64,000 nucleotides of DNA from an uncultured Alphaproteobacteria bacterium (GCA_902594815.1 CACJNL010000001.1:150863-214862), one strand, 5' to 3'. Shown: positions 25,607-37,520, numbered from the stretch's first letter. Numbers and translations: made by a program. The notes: generated from the sequence alone by a model not told the origin.

Positions 25607-26592
25607 AGAAAAAAATATTACTATCATTAACTGCAATTTTTCTACTTGGAGTTTTTTTATATGTGTCTGCAGGTTACTATGTTGCTTATAGTATTTTAAA
25701 AATTGATCATACTTGTGGATGGCATGAAAATTCGAAACCAAACACTTGGGATACAGCAATCGATGCTAATGAATATACAAACTTAACAAGACAAAGATTA
25801 AGATTAAATTTTCCCTCAAAAGATTATCATCTTGAAGAATGGCAGAATGTATATTTTTCTTCTAGAGAAAAAGATATCAAAATTAATGGATGGTTATTTA
25901 ATTACTATGAAGATGCACCAGTTGTAATTGTGATTCATGGTATTTTTCCAAATGGTAAATGTAAACCGGAGTCAAACTTGATTGCAAGTTTATTGATTAA
26001 ACAAGGGATAAACGTAATGACAATAGATCTTAGAAATTATGGTCAAAGTGATATTGTAAGTGATTATGAGGATTTAGGACTAAAATCTTATCAGGATATT
26101 TTGGGTGCTTTTGATTATTTGAAGCACATGGGTTTTAAGAGTAATAAAATCGGTTTGCATGGCATATCATTGGGTGCGGTTCCTGCTATTTTTGCTGCAT
26201 ATGAAGAGCCTGAAATAAAAGCAATTTGGGCGGACAGTTCTCTTGCTGAATTTAATATGGTGCTAAAGGATGAGATAGGAAGATATGGACTTTCTATTGA
26301 ATTTGGTCCTGTTGTTAGTTTTTTTGGAAAAAGATTATCAGGAGTTGATCCATCAGACTTGAATCCAGTTAGAAAACTATCAAATCATCAACATTATTTT
26401 TTCACACATGGTGATAAAGATGAGAGAATGTTTGTAAGGCATTATGAATATTTTAAAAATTATGCTGAACAAAATAACATCAAAGCAAGCTTTTGGTTAG
26501 CGGAAGATTCTTATCATGTAGATGGAATGTTTAAGTATCCTGATATCTATGGCAAAAAGATGTACAAATTTTTTAAGGAAAATTTAAAATAA
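25603..26592 (+). CDS. Membrane-anchored alpha/beta hydrolase
   Basis: A 329-residue protein with an N-terminal membrane helix (KKKILLSLTAIFLLGVFLYVS) followed by a periplasmic alpha/beta-hydrolase domain. The oxyanion segment VVIVIHGIF, nucleophile elbow HGISLG (Ser189), acid FTHGDKDERM and catalytic His in SYHVDGM complete a plausible triad. The fold resembles serine aminopeptidase/BEM46-type esterases; the substrate is unknown. It overlaps zapE by four bases and ends the chain of touching genes. Its last codons contain the putative promoter of the RNA at 26596. Confidence 0.87.
   Translation: MKKKILLSLTAIFLLGVFLYVSAGYYVAYSILKIDHTCGWHENSKPNTWDTAIDANEYTNLTRQRLRLNFPSKDYHLEEWQNVYFSSREKDIKINGWLFNYYEDAPVVIVIHGIFPNGKCKPESNLIASLLIKQGINVMTIDLRNYGQSDIVSDYEDLGLKSYQDILGAFDYLKHMGFKSNKIGLHGISLGAVPAIFAAYEEPEIKAIWADSSLAEFNMVLKDEIGRYGLSIEFGPVVSFFGKRLSGVDPSDLNPVRKLSNHQHYFFTHGDKDERMFVRHYEYFKNYAEQNNIKASFWLAEDSYHVDGMFKYPDIYGKKMYKFFKENLK
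26561..26590 (+). promoter_or_regulatory. Candidate promoter for the RNA at 26596
   Basis: TGTACA (26561-26566, 4 of 6 matches to TTGACA) and TAAAAT (26585-26590) are separated by 18 bases. The latter ends 5 bases before the first base of the 7-bp closing helix of the candidate RNA. The placement fits a sigma70-type promoter, but in such AT-rich DNA the motifs alone are weak evidence. Confidence 0.35.
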
Positions 26593-26595
26593 TAA

Positions 26596-26736
26596 AGTCG
26601 GACTGTCTCTATCTAGCTCGTACCTTGGCAGACACTTCTCTAGTAAAGAAAACTCTAATATCATCAAACGGCGGGTAAGATGAAAAACATTTCTAGGCGT
26701 TCCTCCGAAGCAAAGAAAGTGAGTTACAATCCGACT
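26596..26736 (+). ncRNA. Candidate structured small RNA, unassigned
   Basis: This stretch lies in a 368-base gap between the hydrolase gene and sdhC. AGTCGGA (26596-26602) pairs with TCCGACT (26730-26736), enclosing several possible arms: TGTCT/AGACA (26604-26634), TTCT/AGAA (26636-26650), TCATC/GATGA (26661-26683) and TTTCT/AGAAA (26690-26718) capped by a CTCC loop. By my count 60 of 141 bases are G or C, clearly above the flanks, as expected of a structured RNA in an AT-rich genome. It does not show hallmarks of 4.5S RNA, RNase P RNA or tmRNA. A 6S-type RNA or a novel sRNA/leader is possible. The rest of the gap, 26737-26960, is AT-rich with nothing I can name. Confidence 0.5.
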
Positions 26737-26960
26737 AAATTGAAACTATATGCAAAATGTCTAGATTTCAACATTTTAGGATTTTTTGGCTTATTTTTTT
26801 CTAAGTTTTTTCAATAAAAATATTATTGAATTCTATTCTATCCACAGACTTATTCACATATTTTAGTTATTTATTTCTAAATACGAAATTATTATTTTTT
26901 TTGAATTTCCGCAAAAAAAATATACTTAGAACAAATAAAGTACTTAATTTTTTTTTTAAA

Positions 26961-27332
26961 ATGCAATCCAAACGACCTTTATCCCCACATTTGTCTATCC
27001 ATAAGTATGTTTTAACTGCAGTTTTCTCTATTTTTCATCGGTTTACTGGAATTGCTTTAAGTTTAGGCGCAGTATTGCTAGCGCTCTGGACATATTTAAT
27101 AGCGATGGGAGAAGACTATTTTATAATTTTTCAATCTTTCAGCTCTCATTTGATTTTTAAAATATTCTTATTTCTTTGGACTCTTGCAATTTTTTATCAT
27201 TTATTCAACGGCATTAGATATCTATTTTGGAGTTATGGAAAATTGATGCAGTTGGGAGTTGTTTATAAAAGTGGCTATGCTGTTCTCTTTCTATCAGCTT
27301 TAACCACAATTTTAGTTTGGCTATCAGTATGA
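26961..27332 (+). CDS. sdhC: Succinate dehydrogenase cytochrome b subunit
   Basis: SdhC is one of two membrane anchors of complex II. I start at ATG 26961 (MQSKRPLSPHLSIHKYVL), because this begins with the family signature RPLSPHL; the reading frame is open further upstream but only with low-complexity residues. Three helices follow, with SIFHRFTG (ubiquinone-site Ser/Arg region) and FYHLFNGIRYLFW, whose first His is the expected heme b ligand. At 123 residues it matches the family. The stop overlaps the sdhD ATG (ATGA). Confidence 0.94.
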   Translation: MQSKRPLSPHLSIHKYVLTAVFSIFHRFTGIALSLGAVLLALWTYLIAMGEDYFIIFQSFSSHLIFKIFLFLWTLAIFYHLFNGIRYLFWSYGKLMQLGVVYKSGYAVLFLSALTTILVWLSV

Positions 27333-27661
27333 AAAACTATTCAACAAAATGGATTATACAACGAATAACAGCCTTAATATTAATTCCTCTTACATTTTGG
27401 TTTATTTATAATTGTTTGCAACTTGCATCATTTAATTATGATCAAACTAAAGCATTTTTCTTTTCAAAATTAAATTCTTCACTTTATTTTATTTTAATAA
27501 TTTCAATGCTTTATCATTCAAAATTAGGCTGTGAAACAATTGTAGAAGATTATGTCACATCACAAAAATTAAAAAATATAACTAAGTTAGTTATAAGTTT
27601 ATTAACATACGCTCTTATGATTTTAGTATCTCTTTCAATTTTCATACTGGTAGCAGCATGA
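27329..27661 (+). CDS. sdhD: Succinate dehydrogenase membrane anchor subunit
   Basis: The second complex II anchor, 110 residues with three membrane helices. I choose ATG 27329 ([18 protein letters not shown]), which overlaps the sdhC stop by 4 bases. [11 protein letters not shown] matches the conserved N-terminal helix entry, and [17 protein letters not shown] is the heme-side motif, with the His and the conserved EDYV. The stop overlaps sdhA by 4 bases, giving an unbroken sdhCDA coupling. Confidence 0.92.
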   Translation: MKNYSTKWIIQRITALILIPLTFWFIYNCLQLASFNYDQTKAFFFSKLNSSLYFILIISMLYHSKLGCETIVEDYVTSQKLKNITKLVISLLTYALMILVSLSIFILVAA

Positions 27662-29451
27662 ACACCTCATATAATATTGTTGATCATTATTATGATGTTG
27701 TTGTAGTAGGAGCCGGTGGATCGGGGCTGCGTGCAACACTGGGATGTGCTGAGTCAGGTTTGAAAACAGCATGTATTTCGAAAGTTTTCCCAACAAGAAG
27801 TCATACAGTTGCAGCTCAAGGTGGCATAGGTGCCGCATTAGGCAATATGGGGGATGATAATTGGAAATGGCACATGTATGATACTGTAAAAGGTTCAGAC
27901 TGGTTAGGCGATCAAGATGCTATAGAGTATCTTTGTGCTAATGCACCTGAGGCCGTAATAGAATTAGAGGAATATGGAATGCCATTCAGCAGAACTGAAG
28001 ATGGCCGAATATACCAAAGACCATTTGGAGGTCATTTAACTAATAATGGTGAAGGCGCCCCTGCAATGCGAGCTTGCGCAGCTGCAGATAGAACAGGGCA
28101 TGCTCTTCTTCACACACTTTATCAGCAGTCACTAAAACACAAAGTTGAATTTTATATTGAGTATTTTGTTCTTGATTTAGTAATGGACAAAGATGGTAAC
28201 TGCAAAGGAGTGGTTGCATGGTGTTTAGAGGACGGAACAATTCATCGTTTTCTATCGCACCAAACAATTCTTGCGACAGGCGGTTATGGTCGAGCATATT
28301 TTTCTTCAACTAGCGCTCACATTTGCACAGGCGATGGAAGTGCGATGGCGCTTAGGCAAAATCTTCCTTTATCAGATATGGAGTTTATTCAATTTCATCC
28401 AACAGGAGTCTATGGTGCTGGTGTGCTTATCACTGAAGGTGCTAGAGGTGAAGGTGGTTACTTAACTAATAGTGATGGTGAGAGATTTATGGAGCGATAT
28501 GCTCCAAATGCCAAAGATCTAGCTTCAAGAGATGTAGTGAGTAGAGCAATGACAATAGAGATCAATGAAAAAAGAGGCTGTGGTGAAAACGCTGATCATG
28601 TTCTTTTGCATCTTGAACACATTGATTCTTCTACACTGCATAAGAGATTGCCTGGAATTTCTGAAACAGCAAAGATTTTTGCTGGGGTTGATTTAACTAA
28701 AGAGCCGATCCCTGTACTTCCAACAGTACATTATAATATGGGAGGCATTCCTACAAATCATAGGACGGAAGTTTTACGACCAACTGAAGATAATCCAGAT
28801 AACATCTGCGAAGGATTGCTTGCAGTAGGTGAAGCTGCATGTGTATCGGTTCACGGTGCAAATAGATTAGGAACTAACTCTCTCATAGATTTGGTAGTTT
28901 TTGGGAAAGCATCTAGTATTACAGCAAAAGAAAAAATAAAAACTAACAGTAAAAATATAGAAATGCATAAAAGTTCATTAGACCCAATATTAGACCGTTT
29001 TGATAAAATACGTTTCAATAAAGGTGATAGTTCCACTGGAGAAGTAAGAACTTCCATGCAAAAAGTGATGCAAGAAAAATGTGCGGTGTTCAGAACAAAT
29101 GATTTAATCTCTAAAGGTATTGAAGAGTTTGATCAGATTGAGAGTTCTATGGACAATATAGATGTGAAAGATAAATCTATGATTTTTAATACTGATTTAA
29201 CAGAGTCACTAGAACTTCATAATCTTATGGCTCAATCTAAGGTTACTTTGCACTCCGCATTAAACAGAACGGAGAGCAGAGGGGCTCATGCGCGAGAAGA
29301 TTTTAAAGAGAGAGATGATACAAATTGGTTAGTACACTCACTGTCCTGGTTAGATGATGATGGCAAAGTAAAAATGGGAACTCGACCTGTTCACATGAAT
29401 ACTTTAACAAACCATGTTCAGCCAATACCTCCAAAAAAGAGAGTTTATTAG
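27658..29451 (+). CDS. sdhA: Succinate dehydrogenase flavoprotein subunit
   Basis: The 597-residue catalytic subunit oxidises succinate to fumarate. It has an FAD dinucleotide fold ([17 protein letters not shown]), the covalent flavin site in [10 protein letters not shown] (His49), [20 protein letters not shown], the catalytic Arg region [10 protein letters not shown], and [13 protein letters not shown]. The C-terminal cap ends with [11 protein letters not shown] and a normal tail. It sits between sdhD (4-base overlap) and sdhB (no gap). Confidence 0.97.
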   Translation: MNTSYNIVDHYYDVVVVGAGGSGLRATLGCAESGLKTACISKVFPTRSHTVAAQGGIGAALGNMGDDNWKWHMYDTVKGSDWLGDQDAIEYLCANAPEAVIELEEYGMPFSRTEDGRIYQRPFGGHLTNNGEGAPAMRACAAADRTGHALLHTLYQQSLKHKVEFYIEYFVLDLVMDKDGNCKGVVAWCLEDGTIHRFLSHQTILATGGYGRAYFSSTSAHICTGDGSAMALRQNLPLSDMEFIQFHPTGVYGAGVLITEGARGEGGYLTNSDGERFMERYAPNAKDLASRDVVSRAMTIEINEKRGCGENADHVLLHLEHIDSSTLHKRLPGISETAKIFAGVDLTKEPIPVLPTVHYNMGGIPTNHRTEVLRPTEDNPDNICEGLLAVGEAACVSVHGANRLGTNSLIDLVVFGKASSITAKEKIKTNSKNIEMHKSSLDPILDRFDKIRFNKGDSSTGEVRTSMQKVMQEKCAVFRTNDLISKGIEEFDQIESSMDNIDVKDKSMIFNTDLTESLELHNLMAQSKVTLHSALNRTESRGAHAREDFKERDDTNWLVHSLSWLDDDGKVKMGTRPVHMNTLTNHVQPIPPKKRVY

Positions 29452-30246
29452 ATGGTGCAATTTACATTGCCTGAAAATTCAAAAGTTAAAAAAGGAATTG
29501 AGCATCCTGTCAAAGACATTTCTGAACAACCAAAAAAAATTATTATTTATCGATGGAATCCTGAGGACGAACAAAATCCTAGATTGGATAGTTATGAAAT
29601 TGATTTAAAAAAATGTGGACCGATGGTTCTTGATGCACTGATGAAGATTAAAAATGAAATAGACTCTTCCTTAACTTTTAGAAGATCGTGTCGTGAAGGA
29701 GTTTGTGGTTCGTGTGCAATGAATATCGATGGAGTAAATACACTCGCGTGCTTAAAACCAATTGAAGAGGTTAACGGTGAAATTAGAATTTATCCTTTAC
29801 CGCATATGCCTGTGGTTAAAGATTTAGTTCCCGATTTAAGTAAAGCTTATGATCAATTAGCTTCGATAAAACCTTGGTTGCAACGATCAGAGGAAAATAA
29901 AAGTTCTAATAAAATAGATAAGGAAGAAAAAAAACAAACACCAAAAGATAGAGAAAAATTAGATGGACAATGGGAATGTGTTCTGTGTTTTTGTTGTACC
30001 ACTTCATGTCCAAGCTATTGGTGGAACAGTGATGAATATTTGGGACCAGCAGTTTTAATGCAAGCAGCTAGATGGGTAAATGATTCAAGAGATGCAGAGA
30101 GAAAGAGTAGATTGAAAGCAGTGAACGACTCAATGAAATTATATCGATGCCATTCTATAATGAATTGTACTCGCTCGTGTCCTAAAGGACTCAATCCAGC
30201 AAAAGCTATTGCTGATTTAAAGAAGGCTATTGTTACAGAATTATAA
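29452..30246 (+). CDS. sdhB: Succinate dehydrogenase iron-sulfur subunit
   Basis: SdhB passes electrons from FAD to quinone through three clusters. Cysteines for the [2Fe-2S] cluster are in [14 protein letters not shown] and the following TLAC. The [4Fe-4S] and [3Fe-4S] cysteines are in [17 protein letters not shown] and [16 protein letters not shown]. The 264 residues are typical; a Lys-rich insert ([20 protein letters not shown]) between the two domains is somewhat long. It starts right after the sdhA stop; mdh follows after 18 bases. Confidence 0.96.
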   Translation: MVQFTLPENSKVKKGIEHPVKDISEQPKKIIIYRWNPEDEQNPRLDSYEIDLKKCGPMVLDALMKIKNEIDSSLTFRRSCREGVCGSCAMNIDGVNTLACLKPIEEVNGEIRIYPLPHMPVVKDLVPDLSKAYDQLASIKPWLQRSEENKSSNKIDKEEKKQTPKDREKLDGQWECVLCFCCTTSCPSYWWNSDEYLGPAVLMQAARWVNDSRDAERKSRLKAVNDSMKLYRCHSIMNCTRSCPKGLNPAKAIADLKKAIVTEL

Positions 30247-31221
<975 letters not shown>

Positions 31222-31274
31222 TTAAGTTGAGCAATGCCAGTTTAATGAAGAAATTAAAATTTATATAAATTTAA

Positions 31275-32462
31275 ATGAATATCCACGAATACCAAGCTAA
31301 AGAAATATTAAAAAAATTTGGTTTACCAGTTCTTAACGGAAAATCATATGAACAAAACATTGATTTACTGGAGGCTGAGTTAGAAGATTTAAAGGGACCA
31401 CCATGGGTCGTTAAATCTCAAATTCACGCAGGTGGAAGAGGGGCTGGTCACTTCAAGAATTCATTTAATGATAAAGGTGGCGTTCAGGTAATTTTTGAAA
31501 AAGATCAAGTAAGTCAAGTGGCCTCCTCCATGATGGGCAATACTCTTGTAACAAAGCAAACAGGAGAGATAGGAAAAACGGTCAATCGTATATTTATTGA
31601 AGAAGGATGTGACATTGAAAGAGAGTTTTATCTTAGTTTGCTTGTCGATAGAAACACTTCAAAAATAATGATGATGATCTCAGCAGCTGGTGGAACGGAT
31701 ATTGAGGAAGTGGCAGCTACTAATCCTGAAAAAATTATCAATATTCACTTTAATGATATTAAAAATATTACTTTAGATCACAATTTACAATCAACACTTG
31801 AAATAAATCATCATCAATTTGAAGAATTAAATACAATTACTAATAAATTATTATCAGTTTTTAGTTCTACCGATGCCTCCACTATCGAGATTAATCCTTT
31901 GGTTTTAAATAAACAAGGCTCTTTTGTCTTACTAGATGCAAAAATAAGTTTAGATGATAATGCTTTATTCAGACATCCAGATTTACTAGAGTTAAAAGAT
32001 CTAACGGAGGAAGATCCCCTAGAACTTCAAGCAGCAGAACATGATATGAATTACGTTAAGCTTGATGGCTCTATTGGATGCATGGTTAATGGAGCAGGAC
32101 TGGCGATGGCGACCATGGATATCATCAAGCAATTTGGAGAAGAGCCAGCAAATTTTTTAGACCTAGGGGGAACGGCCAATAAAGATAGAGTTATTATGGG
32201 TTTTAAGACCATTCAATCAGATCCAAATGTGAAATCAATTTTAATCAATATCTTTGGAGGTATTATTCATTGTGACATGATAGCCAATGGTATTGTGGAA
32301 GCTGTAAAGGAACTCAATTTTAAACTTCCTCTAGTGGTTCGGTTTCAAGGAACTAATGCTAATCAAGGCAGAGATGTAATTAACAACTCCTCCCTTGGTT
32401 TGATTTCTATTGATGATTTTACTGAAGCAGCAAAAAAAGTAGTAGAGCTTGCTAAGGAATAA
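31275..32462 (+). CDS. sucC: Succinyl-CoA synthetase beta subunit
   Basis: The 395-residue nucleotide- and succinate-binding subunit. It begins [20 protein letters not shown], has an ATP-grasp domain ([18 protein letters not shown], the acidic IEINPLVL) and the C-terminal CoA ligase half with [32 protein letters not shown] and [14 protein letters not shown]. Together with SucD it makes ATP or GTP from succinyl-CoA. It is 2 bases upstream of sucD. Confidence 0.97.
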   Translation: MNIHEYQAKEILKKFGLPVLNGKSYEQNIDLLEAELEDLKGPPWVVKSQIHAGGRGAGHFKNSFNDKGGVQVIFEKDQVSQVASSMMGNTLVTKQTGEIGKTVNRIFIEEGCDIEREFYLSLLVDRNTSKIMMMISAAGGTDIEEVAATNPEKIINIHFNDIKNITLDHNLQSTLEINHHQFEELNTITNKLLSVFSSTDASTIEINPLVLNKQGSFVLLDAKISLDDNALFRHPDLLELKDLTEEDPLELQAAEHDMNYVKLDGSIGCMVNGAGLAMATMDIIKQFGEEPANFLDLGGTANKDRVIMGFKTIQSDPNVKSILINIFGGIIHCDMIANGIVEAVKELNFKLPLVVRFQGTNANQGRDVINNSSLGLISIDDFTEAAKKVVELAKE

Positions 32463-32464
32463 CG

Positions 32465-33349
32465 ATGTCAATTATTATAGATAAAAATACAAAAGTAATT
32501 TGCCAGGGTTTTACTGGATCTCAAGGTACTTATCACTCCCAGCAAGCAATTGATTATGGAACTAAAATGGTAGGAGGGGTGACCCCAGGTAAAGGAGGAA
32601 CAACTCATTTAGATTTACCAGTATTTGATACAGTGAAGGAGGCAAAAGATCATACACAAGCAGATGCAACTGTTATCTATGTTCCAGCAAAGTTTGCAAC
32701 CAAAGCCATCCACGAAGCACTTGATGCAGACATTAAAATTATCACATGTATCACTGAGGGGATCCCAGTCCTTGATATGGTTGAAATTAAAAAAAGAATT
32801 ATTGAACAAAAAACTTATTTTATAGGACCGAACTGCCCAGGTTTAGTAACTCCAGGGGAATGTAAGATTGGAATTATGCCAGGCTTTATTCATAAACCTG
32901 GAAAAATTGGAATAGTTAGCAGGTCGGGCACTTTAACGTATGAAGCAGTTTGGCAAACTTCTCAAGTGGGCTTAGGTCAAACAACATGTGTTGGTATCGG
33001 AGGCGATCCTGTTCACGGTATGAACTTTATTGATTGCCTTGATTTGTTTTTACAAGATGAGGCAACAAAAGGGATATTAATGATTGGTGAAATAGGAGGA
33101 ACGGCAGAAGAAGATGCGGCTGAATTCATATCAAAATCAAATATCAAAAAGCCTATGTCAGCATTTATTGCTGGTGTATCAGCCCCTAAAGGAAAAAGAA
33201 TGGGTCATGCGGGTGCTATCATATCTGGAAATAAAGGCACAGCGCAATCCAAAATAAATGCTTTGGAGTCAGCAAATATTGCCGTAGCTTCATCACCGGC
33301 AAAAATGGGTGAAACAATGTTAGCAGAAATGCAAAAAGGGTATAATTAA
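32465..33349 (+). CDS. sucD: Succinyl-CoA synthetase alpha subunit
   Basis: SucD binds CoA and carries the transient phosphohistidine. The 294 residues include [19 protein letters not shown] and [14 protein letters not shown] (CoA-binding Rossmann fold), [36 protein letters not shown] and the active-site His in [16 protein letters not shown]. It follows sucC closely and precedes sucA by 51 bases of AT-rich sequence. Confidence 0.97.
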   Translation: MSIIIDKNTKVICQGFTGSQGTYHSQQAIDYGTKMVGGVTPGKGGTTHLDLPVFDTVKEAKDHTQADATVIYVPAKFATKAIHEALDADIKIITCITEGIPVLDMVEIKKRIIEQKTYFIGPNCPGLVTPGECKIGIMPGFIHKPGKIGIVSRSGTLTYEAVWQTSQVGLGQTTCVGIGGDPVHGMNFIDCLDLFLQDEATKGILMIGEIGGTAEEDAAEFISKSNIKKPMSAFIAGVSAPKGKRMGHAGAIISGNKGTAQSKINALESANIAVASSPAKMGETMLAEMQKGYN

Positions 33350-33400
33350 ATTTAAAATCTACTAATATTTTATAAAAATAATCAGTGTATAAGAATAAAC

Positions 33401-36298
33401 ATGAATGATAGTTTCCTAAACAGTGCCAATGCTCCTTATGTTGCTGAGTTATATTTTAAGTATACGCAGAATCCTAAAAGCATTGATGAGAGTTGGAAGA
33501 GTTTTTTTTCTTCATTAAATGAAGATGAGCTTTCTATCATTTCTGATTTTGGTGGACCGGAATGGAAAAAAAGAGATACAAACGTAATTGATGATATTTC
33601 ATTCGATAAGGTTGTTCGATCATCATCAGCTGTTGATTTTAATAACTTTAAAACATCAACCTTAGATTCAATAAGAGCGCTACGACTAATTCGCGCGTAT
33701 CGTATCAATGGCCATTTAATAGCTAATCTTGATCCTCTTAATTTACATAAAAAAAATTATCATCCTGAGCTAGATTATAAATCATATGGTTTTTCAGAGC
33801 ATGATCTTGATAGAGAAATTTTTATTGATGGCAGTCTTGGATTAGAGACAGCAACACTAAATGAAATTATCCAAATACTTAATAAAACTTATGCATCATC
33901 AATAGGTGTAGAGTTTTTGCATATTCAATCTGTAGAGCAAAAACAATGGGTGCAAGAAAGAATAGAAGAAGTTTATAATAAGACAAATTTTACTACCCAA
34001 GGGAAGAAAGCAATTTTTCAACGATTGGTAGAGTCAGAATTATTTGAACAGTATTTAGATAAAAAATTTTTAGGAACTAAAAGATACGGCGTTGAAGGTG
34101 GGGAGTCAATGATTCCTGGTATTGAGCAAATTGTAAAACAATCATGTTTAGCAGGAGTGCAGGATATTTATTTCGGCACGGCACACCGAGGAAGGCTTAC
34201 TTTGCTTGCAACAGTTTTAGGAATGCCATACCGTGGAATATTATCAAAATTTCAAGGAAGTCTTAATGATCCTAATGAAGTCTTGGGATCTGGTGATGTT
34301 AAATATCACTTAGGTGTATCTAGTGATAGAGAGTTTGATGGTAAAAGTATTCATTTATCCTTAACACCAAATCCGTCTCATTTAGAGGCAGTTGACCCTG
34401 TGGTTGCAGGAAAAGTAAGAGCCAAGCAAACCTTGTTACAAGACAAAACCACGGATAAAGTTTTTGGTATTCTAATTCATGGAGACGCTGCAATGGCAGG
34501 ACAAGGAATAGTGGCGGAAACATTTGCAATGTCGCAACTTCGTGGTTTTCGTACTGGGGGAATAATTCATTTTGTTATTAATAATCAGATTGGTTTTACA
34601 ACAACACCACATTATGGGCGATCAGCACCTTATTGCACAGAAATAGCCAAAATGGTTCAAGCTCCAATCTTTCATGTTAATGGCGACGATCCAGAAGCGG
34701 TTGTTCATGTATGTCGACTTGCTGCTGAATACAGAAATTTATTTAAAGAAGATGTTGTAGTTGATATGTTTTGTTACAGACGATCTGGACATAATGAGGC
34801 TGATGAACCAATGTTCACTCAACCTTTAATGTATAAAAAAATTAAGCAACATCAAACCACTCTCAATTTATATAAAGAACAATTGATTAAAGAAGAGATA
34901 CTGACAGAAGATGAGGCCAAAACTAAACTTTCAGATTTCAAAAAATTTTTAGACAATGAATTTGAATTATCTAAATCCTATAAACCCAATAAAGCAGATT
35001 GGTTGGATGGTACATGGACTGGAATTAAAATTGCCTCTATTGATGCAAGAAGAGGCAAAACATCTTCTTCTGCAGATGATTTAAAGATATTGGCAAAAGA
35101 AATTCATACGATACCAGAGGGCTTCACGCCTCATAAAAGAATTAAAAAAATCTATAGTGATAGAGAGCAGTCAATTATTGAGGGCAAAAATATTGATTGG
35201 GCAACGGCGGAAGCTCTGGCTTTTGCAACATTATTAAAAGATGGATATGGTGTTCGTTTATCAGGACAGGATGTTGGAAGGGGAACATTCAGTCATCGCC
35301 ACGCAGTATTATATGATCAAGAGAATGAAAAACGATTCGTGCCTCTTCGACATTTTAGAAAAGAGCAAGCTCTATTTGAAATTGTAGATAGTTTCTTATC
35401 TGAATTTGGGGTTCTTGGTTTTGAATATGGTTATTCGCAAGCCGATCCAAAAACATTAGTTATATGGGAGGCGCAGTTTGGAGATTTCTCTAATGGTGCT
35501 CAAACAATTATTGATCAATTCATCACTACGGGAGAGAGAAAATGGTTACGAATGTCGGGATTAACTTTATTACTTCCCCACGGGCATGAAGGACAAGGTC
35601 CGGAACACACTAGTTCACGATTAGAACGCTTCTTACAAATGTGCGCAGAAGATAATATACAAGTGGCTAACTGTACTAGTCCTGCAAACTATTTTCATAT
35701 TTTACGACGACAAATGATGCGAGATTTTCGCAAACCTCTTATCCTAATGACTCCTAAGTCAACACTCCGTCATAAAGGGAATACCTCTTCTGTAGAAGAC
35801 TTTGTGAATGGGTCAACTTTTCACCGCGTTTTAAGAAAACCTTTATCAGGAGAAGAAAAAAATAAAATTAATAGAGTCGTGCTGTGTTCAGGAAAAATAT
35901 ATTTTGAATTGCAAGATCATATTGATGCCCTCAAACTTGATAATATTCACATCATCAGACTGGAGCAATTATATCCTTTCCCTTATGAAGCATTGGAAGA
36001 AGAATTAATTGATTTTAAAAATTGTGAATTGATATGGTGCCAAGAAGAACCAAAAAACATGGGTGCTTGGCAGTTTATTCAAAAAAGAGTGTTGTCTGTT
36101 GTTAAAAAAGTAACTGGTAAAAACGAATTACATTTTATTGGAAGAAGAGCAGCAGCATCTCCTGCTACAGGAGTTTTTGATAGACATCTATCTAATCAAA
36201 AAAATATTATTCGATTAGCGACTGAGGCAAATCTTGATGAAATAAAAAAAGAAAAATCGGGAGTTTCTCTCGTGAAATATAAACTGCCAATTGAATAA
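33401..36298 (+). CDS. sucA: 2-oxoglutarate dehydrogenase E1 component
   Basis: The thiamine-diphosphate decarboxylase of the 2-oxoglutarate dehydrogenase complex, 965 residues. The N-terminal E2-docking segment is FLNSANAPYVAELYFKY; the substrate/ThDP domain has GMAHRGRL-type AHRGRLTLLA, LTPNPSHLEAVDPVV, HGDAAMAGQG and NNQIGFTT; the C-terminal transketolase half has SGQDVGRGTFSHRHAVLYD and LPHGHEGQGPEHTSSRLERF. The length and all domains are intact. It is followed 34 bases later by sucB. Confidence 0.97.
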   Translation: MNDSFLNSANAPYVAELYFKYTQNPKSIDESWKSFFSSLNEDELSIISDFGGPEWKKRDTNVIDDISFDKVVRSSSAVDFNNFKTSTLDSIRALRLIRAYRINGHLIANLDPLNLHKKNYHPELDYKSYGFSEHDLDREIFIDGSLGLETATLNEIIQILNKTYASSIGVEFLHIQSVEQKQWVQERIEEVYNKTNFTTQGKKAIFQRLVESELFEQYLDKKFLGTKRYGVEGGESMIPGIEQIVKQSCLAGVQDIYFGTAHRGRLTLLATVLGMPYRGILSKFQGSLNDPNEVLGSGDVKYHLGVSSDREFDGKSIHLSLTPNPSHLEAVDPVVAGKVRAKQTLLQDKTTDKVFGILIHGDAAMAGQGIVAETFAMSQLRGFRTGGIIHFVINNQIGFTTTPHYGRSAPYCTEIAKMVQAPIFHVNGDDPEAVVHVCRLAAEYRNLFKEDVVVDMFCYRRSGHNEADEPMFTQPLMYKKIKQHQTTLNLYKEQLIKEEILTEDEAKTKLSDFKKFLDNEFELSKSYKPNKADWLDGTWTGIKIASIDARRGKTSSSADDLKILAKEIHTIPEGFTPHKRIKKIYSDREQSIIEGKNIDWATAEALAFATLLKDGYGVRLSGQDVGRGTFSHRHAVLYDQENEKRFVPLRHFRKEQALFEIVDSFLSEFGVLGFEYGYSQADPKTLVIWEAQFGDFSNGAQTIIDQFITTGERKWLRMSGLTLLLPHGHEGQGPEHTSSRLERFLQMCAEDNIQVANCTSPANYFHILRRQMMRDFRKPLILMTPKSTLRHKGNTSSVEDFVNGSTFHRVLRKPLSGEEKNKINRVVLCSGKIYFELQDHIDALKLDNIHIIRLEQLYPFPYEALEEELIDFKNCELIWCQEEPKNMGAWQFIQKRVLSVVKKVTGKNELHFIGRRAAASPATGVFDRHLSNQKNIIRLATEANLDEIKKEKSGVSLVKYKLPIE

Positions 36299-36332
36299 AG
36301 CACTTAACATGTTAAATAGTAATTAAAATATA

Positions 36333-37520
36333 ATGGAATTGATTGTACCCACACTCGGCGAGTCTATTACTGAGGCCACAGTCTCTAAATGGTTAAAAAA
36401 AGTTGGAGATTCATTTGAGGCCGATGAGCCATTGGTTGAAATAGAGACTGATAAGATAACGGTAGAAGTCCCCGCTCCAAGCGCTGGTTCGATATCAGAA
36501 ATCAAGGTTGAAGAAGGAGCAGATATAAATATTGGAGGTGTGCTAGCACTTTTAGGTGATAAAAAATCAACAAATGGATCTGTGGCACCTGAGAAAGTTG
36601 AGACGAAAGAACCGCCAAAAGAGAAGCCTAAAGTGGAAAAAGAAACAACTCCTTCTGTGAAACACGATACAACAAAATTATCTCCCGCTGTACAAAAACT
36701 TGTTGCTGAAAATAATTTAAATGCTGAAAAAATTTCTTCTTCAAGGCCTGATGGTCGTTTGACAAAAGAGGATGTGATTAATTTTATGAATAATCCATCG
36801 GCAGCTTCAACATCTTTAAAAGAAAGAGAAGAAGTTGTGAAAATGTCAAAGATCAGAAAAACAATTGCTACACGGTTAAAAGAATCACAAAATACTGCCG
36901 CGATCCTTACAACATTTAATGAAGTAGACATGTCAGAAATAATGAAAGTCCGCGAATCTAAAAAAGAAGACTTTATGGAGCGCTATGGTGTTAAACTTGG
37001 CTTTATGTCCTTCTTTGTAAAAGCAGTTGTGTCAAGTCTCCAAGAATTCCCTGCAGTAAATGCTGAGATACGTGATGAAAATATTATTTATAAAAATCAT
37101 TTTGATATCGGCATTGCTGTTGGAACAGAAAAAGGATTAGTTGTTCCAGTCCTAAAAGATGCTGACGCAATGACCTTTGGTGATATAGAACAGAGCATTG
37201 TTGATCTTAGCACAAAAGCAAAAGAAGGTAGCTTAACGATGGATGATTTAACAGGGGGCACCTTTACGATCTCTAACGGCGGTGTTTATGGTTCTATGTT
37301 AAGTACGCCAATTATTAACAGACCTCAATCGGGAATTTTGGGTATGCATAATATTCAAAAAAGAGCCGTTGTGGTTGATGATGAAATAGTTATTCGCCCA
37401 ATGATGTATTTAGCATTTAGTTATGATCACCGTATCATCGATGGAAAAGAAAGTGTTGGATTTTTGGTGAGTATAAAAAGCCTCCTTGAAAATCCATCAA
37501 AATTAATTTTAGGAGTTTAG
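36333..37520 (+). CDS. sucB: Dihydrolipoyl succinyltransferase E2
   Basis: The E2 core of 2-oxoglutarate dehydrogenase. The single N-terminal lipoyl domain has the lipoylated Lys41 in [14 protein letters not shown], then a Pro/Lys-rich linker, the E1/E3-binding domain ([19 protein letters not shown]) and the acyltransferase domain ending in the catalytic [12 protein letters not shown]. The start [20 protein letters not shown] is the usual SucB opening. 395 residues is typical. The stop abuts the lpdA ATG, so E2 and E3 are produced together. Confidence 0.97.
   Translation: MELIVPTLGESITEATVSKWLKKVGDSFEADEPLVEIETDKITVEVPAPSAGSISEIKVEEGADINIGGVLALLGDKKSTNGSVAPEKVETKEPPKEKPKVEKETTPSVKHDTTKLSPAVQKLVAENNLNAEKISSSRPDGRLTKEDVINFMNNPSAASTSLKEREEVVKMSKIRKTIATRLKESQNTAAILTTFNEVDMSEIMKVRESKKEDFMERYGVKLGFMSFFVKAVVSSLQEFPAVNAEIRDENIIYKNHFDIGIAVGTEKGLVVPVLKDADAMTFGDIEQSIVDLSTKAKEGSLTMDDLTGGTFTISNGGVYGSMLSTPIINRPQSGILGMHNIQKRAVVVDDEIVIRPMMYLAFSYDHRIIDGKESVGFLVSIKSLLENPSKLILGV

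Noticed and set aside
26596..26736. Identification as 4.5S RNA, RNase P RNA or tmRNA
   Set aside because: I found no GGAAGGAAGCA-type SRP tetraloop region, no RNase P core sequence such as GAGGAAAGTCC, and no tmRNA T-arm with a tag reading frame. A 6S-type RNA could not be excluded, so no name is given.
26680..26817. A 45-codon ATG frame between the hydrolase gene and sdhC
   Set aside because: It begins inside a helix arm of the candidate RNA and has no ribosome site or recognised family. An RNA gene explains the GC-rich part better.
36323..36931. A 202-codon open frame on the minus strand
   Set aside because: It is entirely opposite sucB, whose lipoyl domain and E1/E3-binding domain are unmistakable. 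The composition (Ser/Phe/Thr-rich) is typical of an antisense shadow frame.
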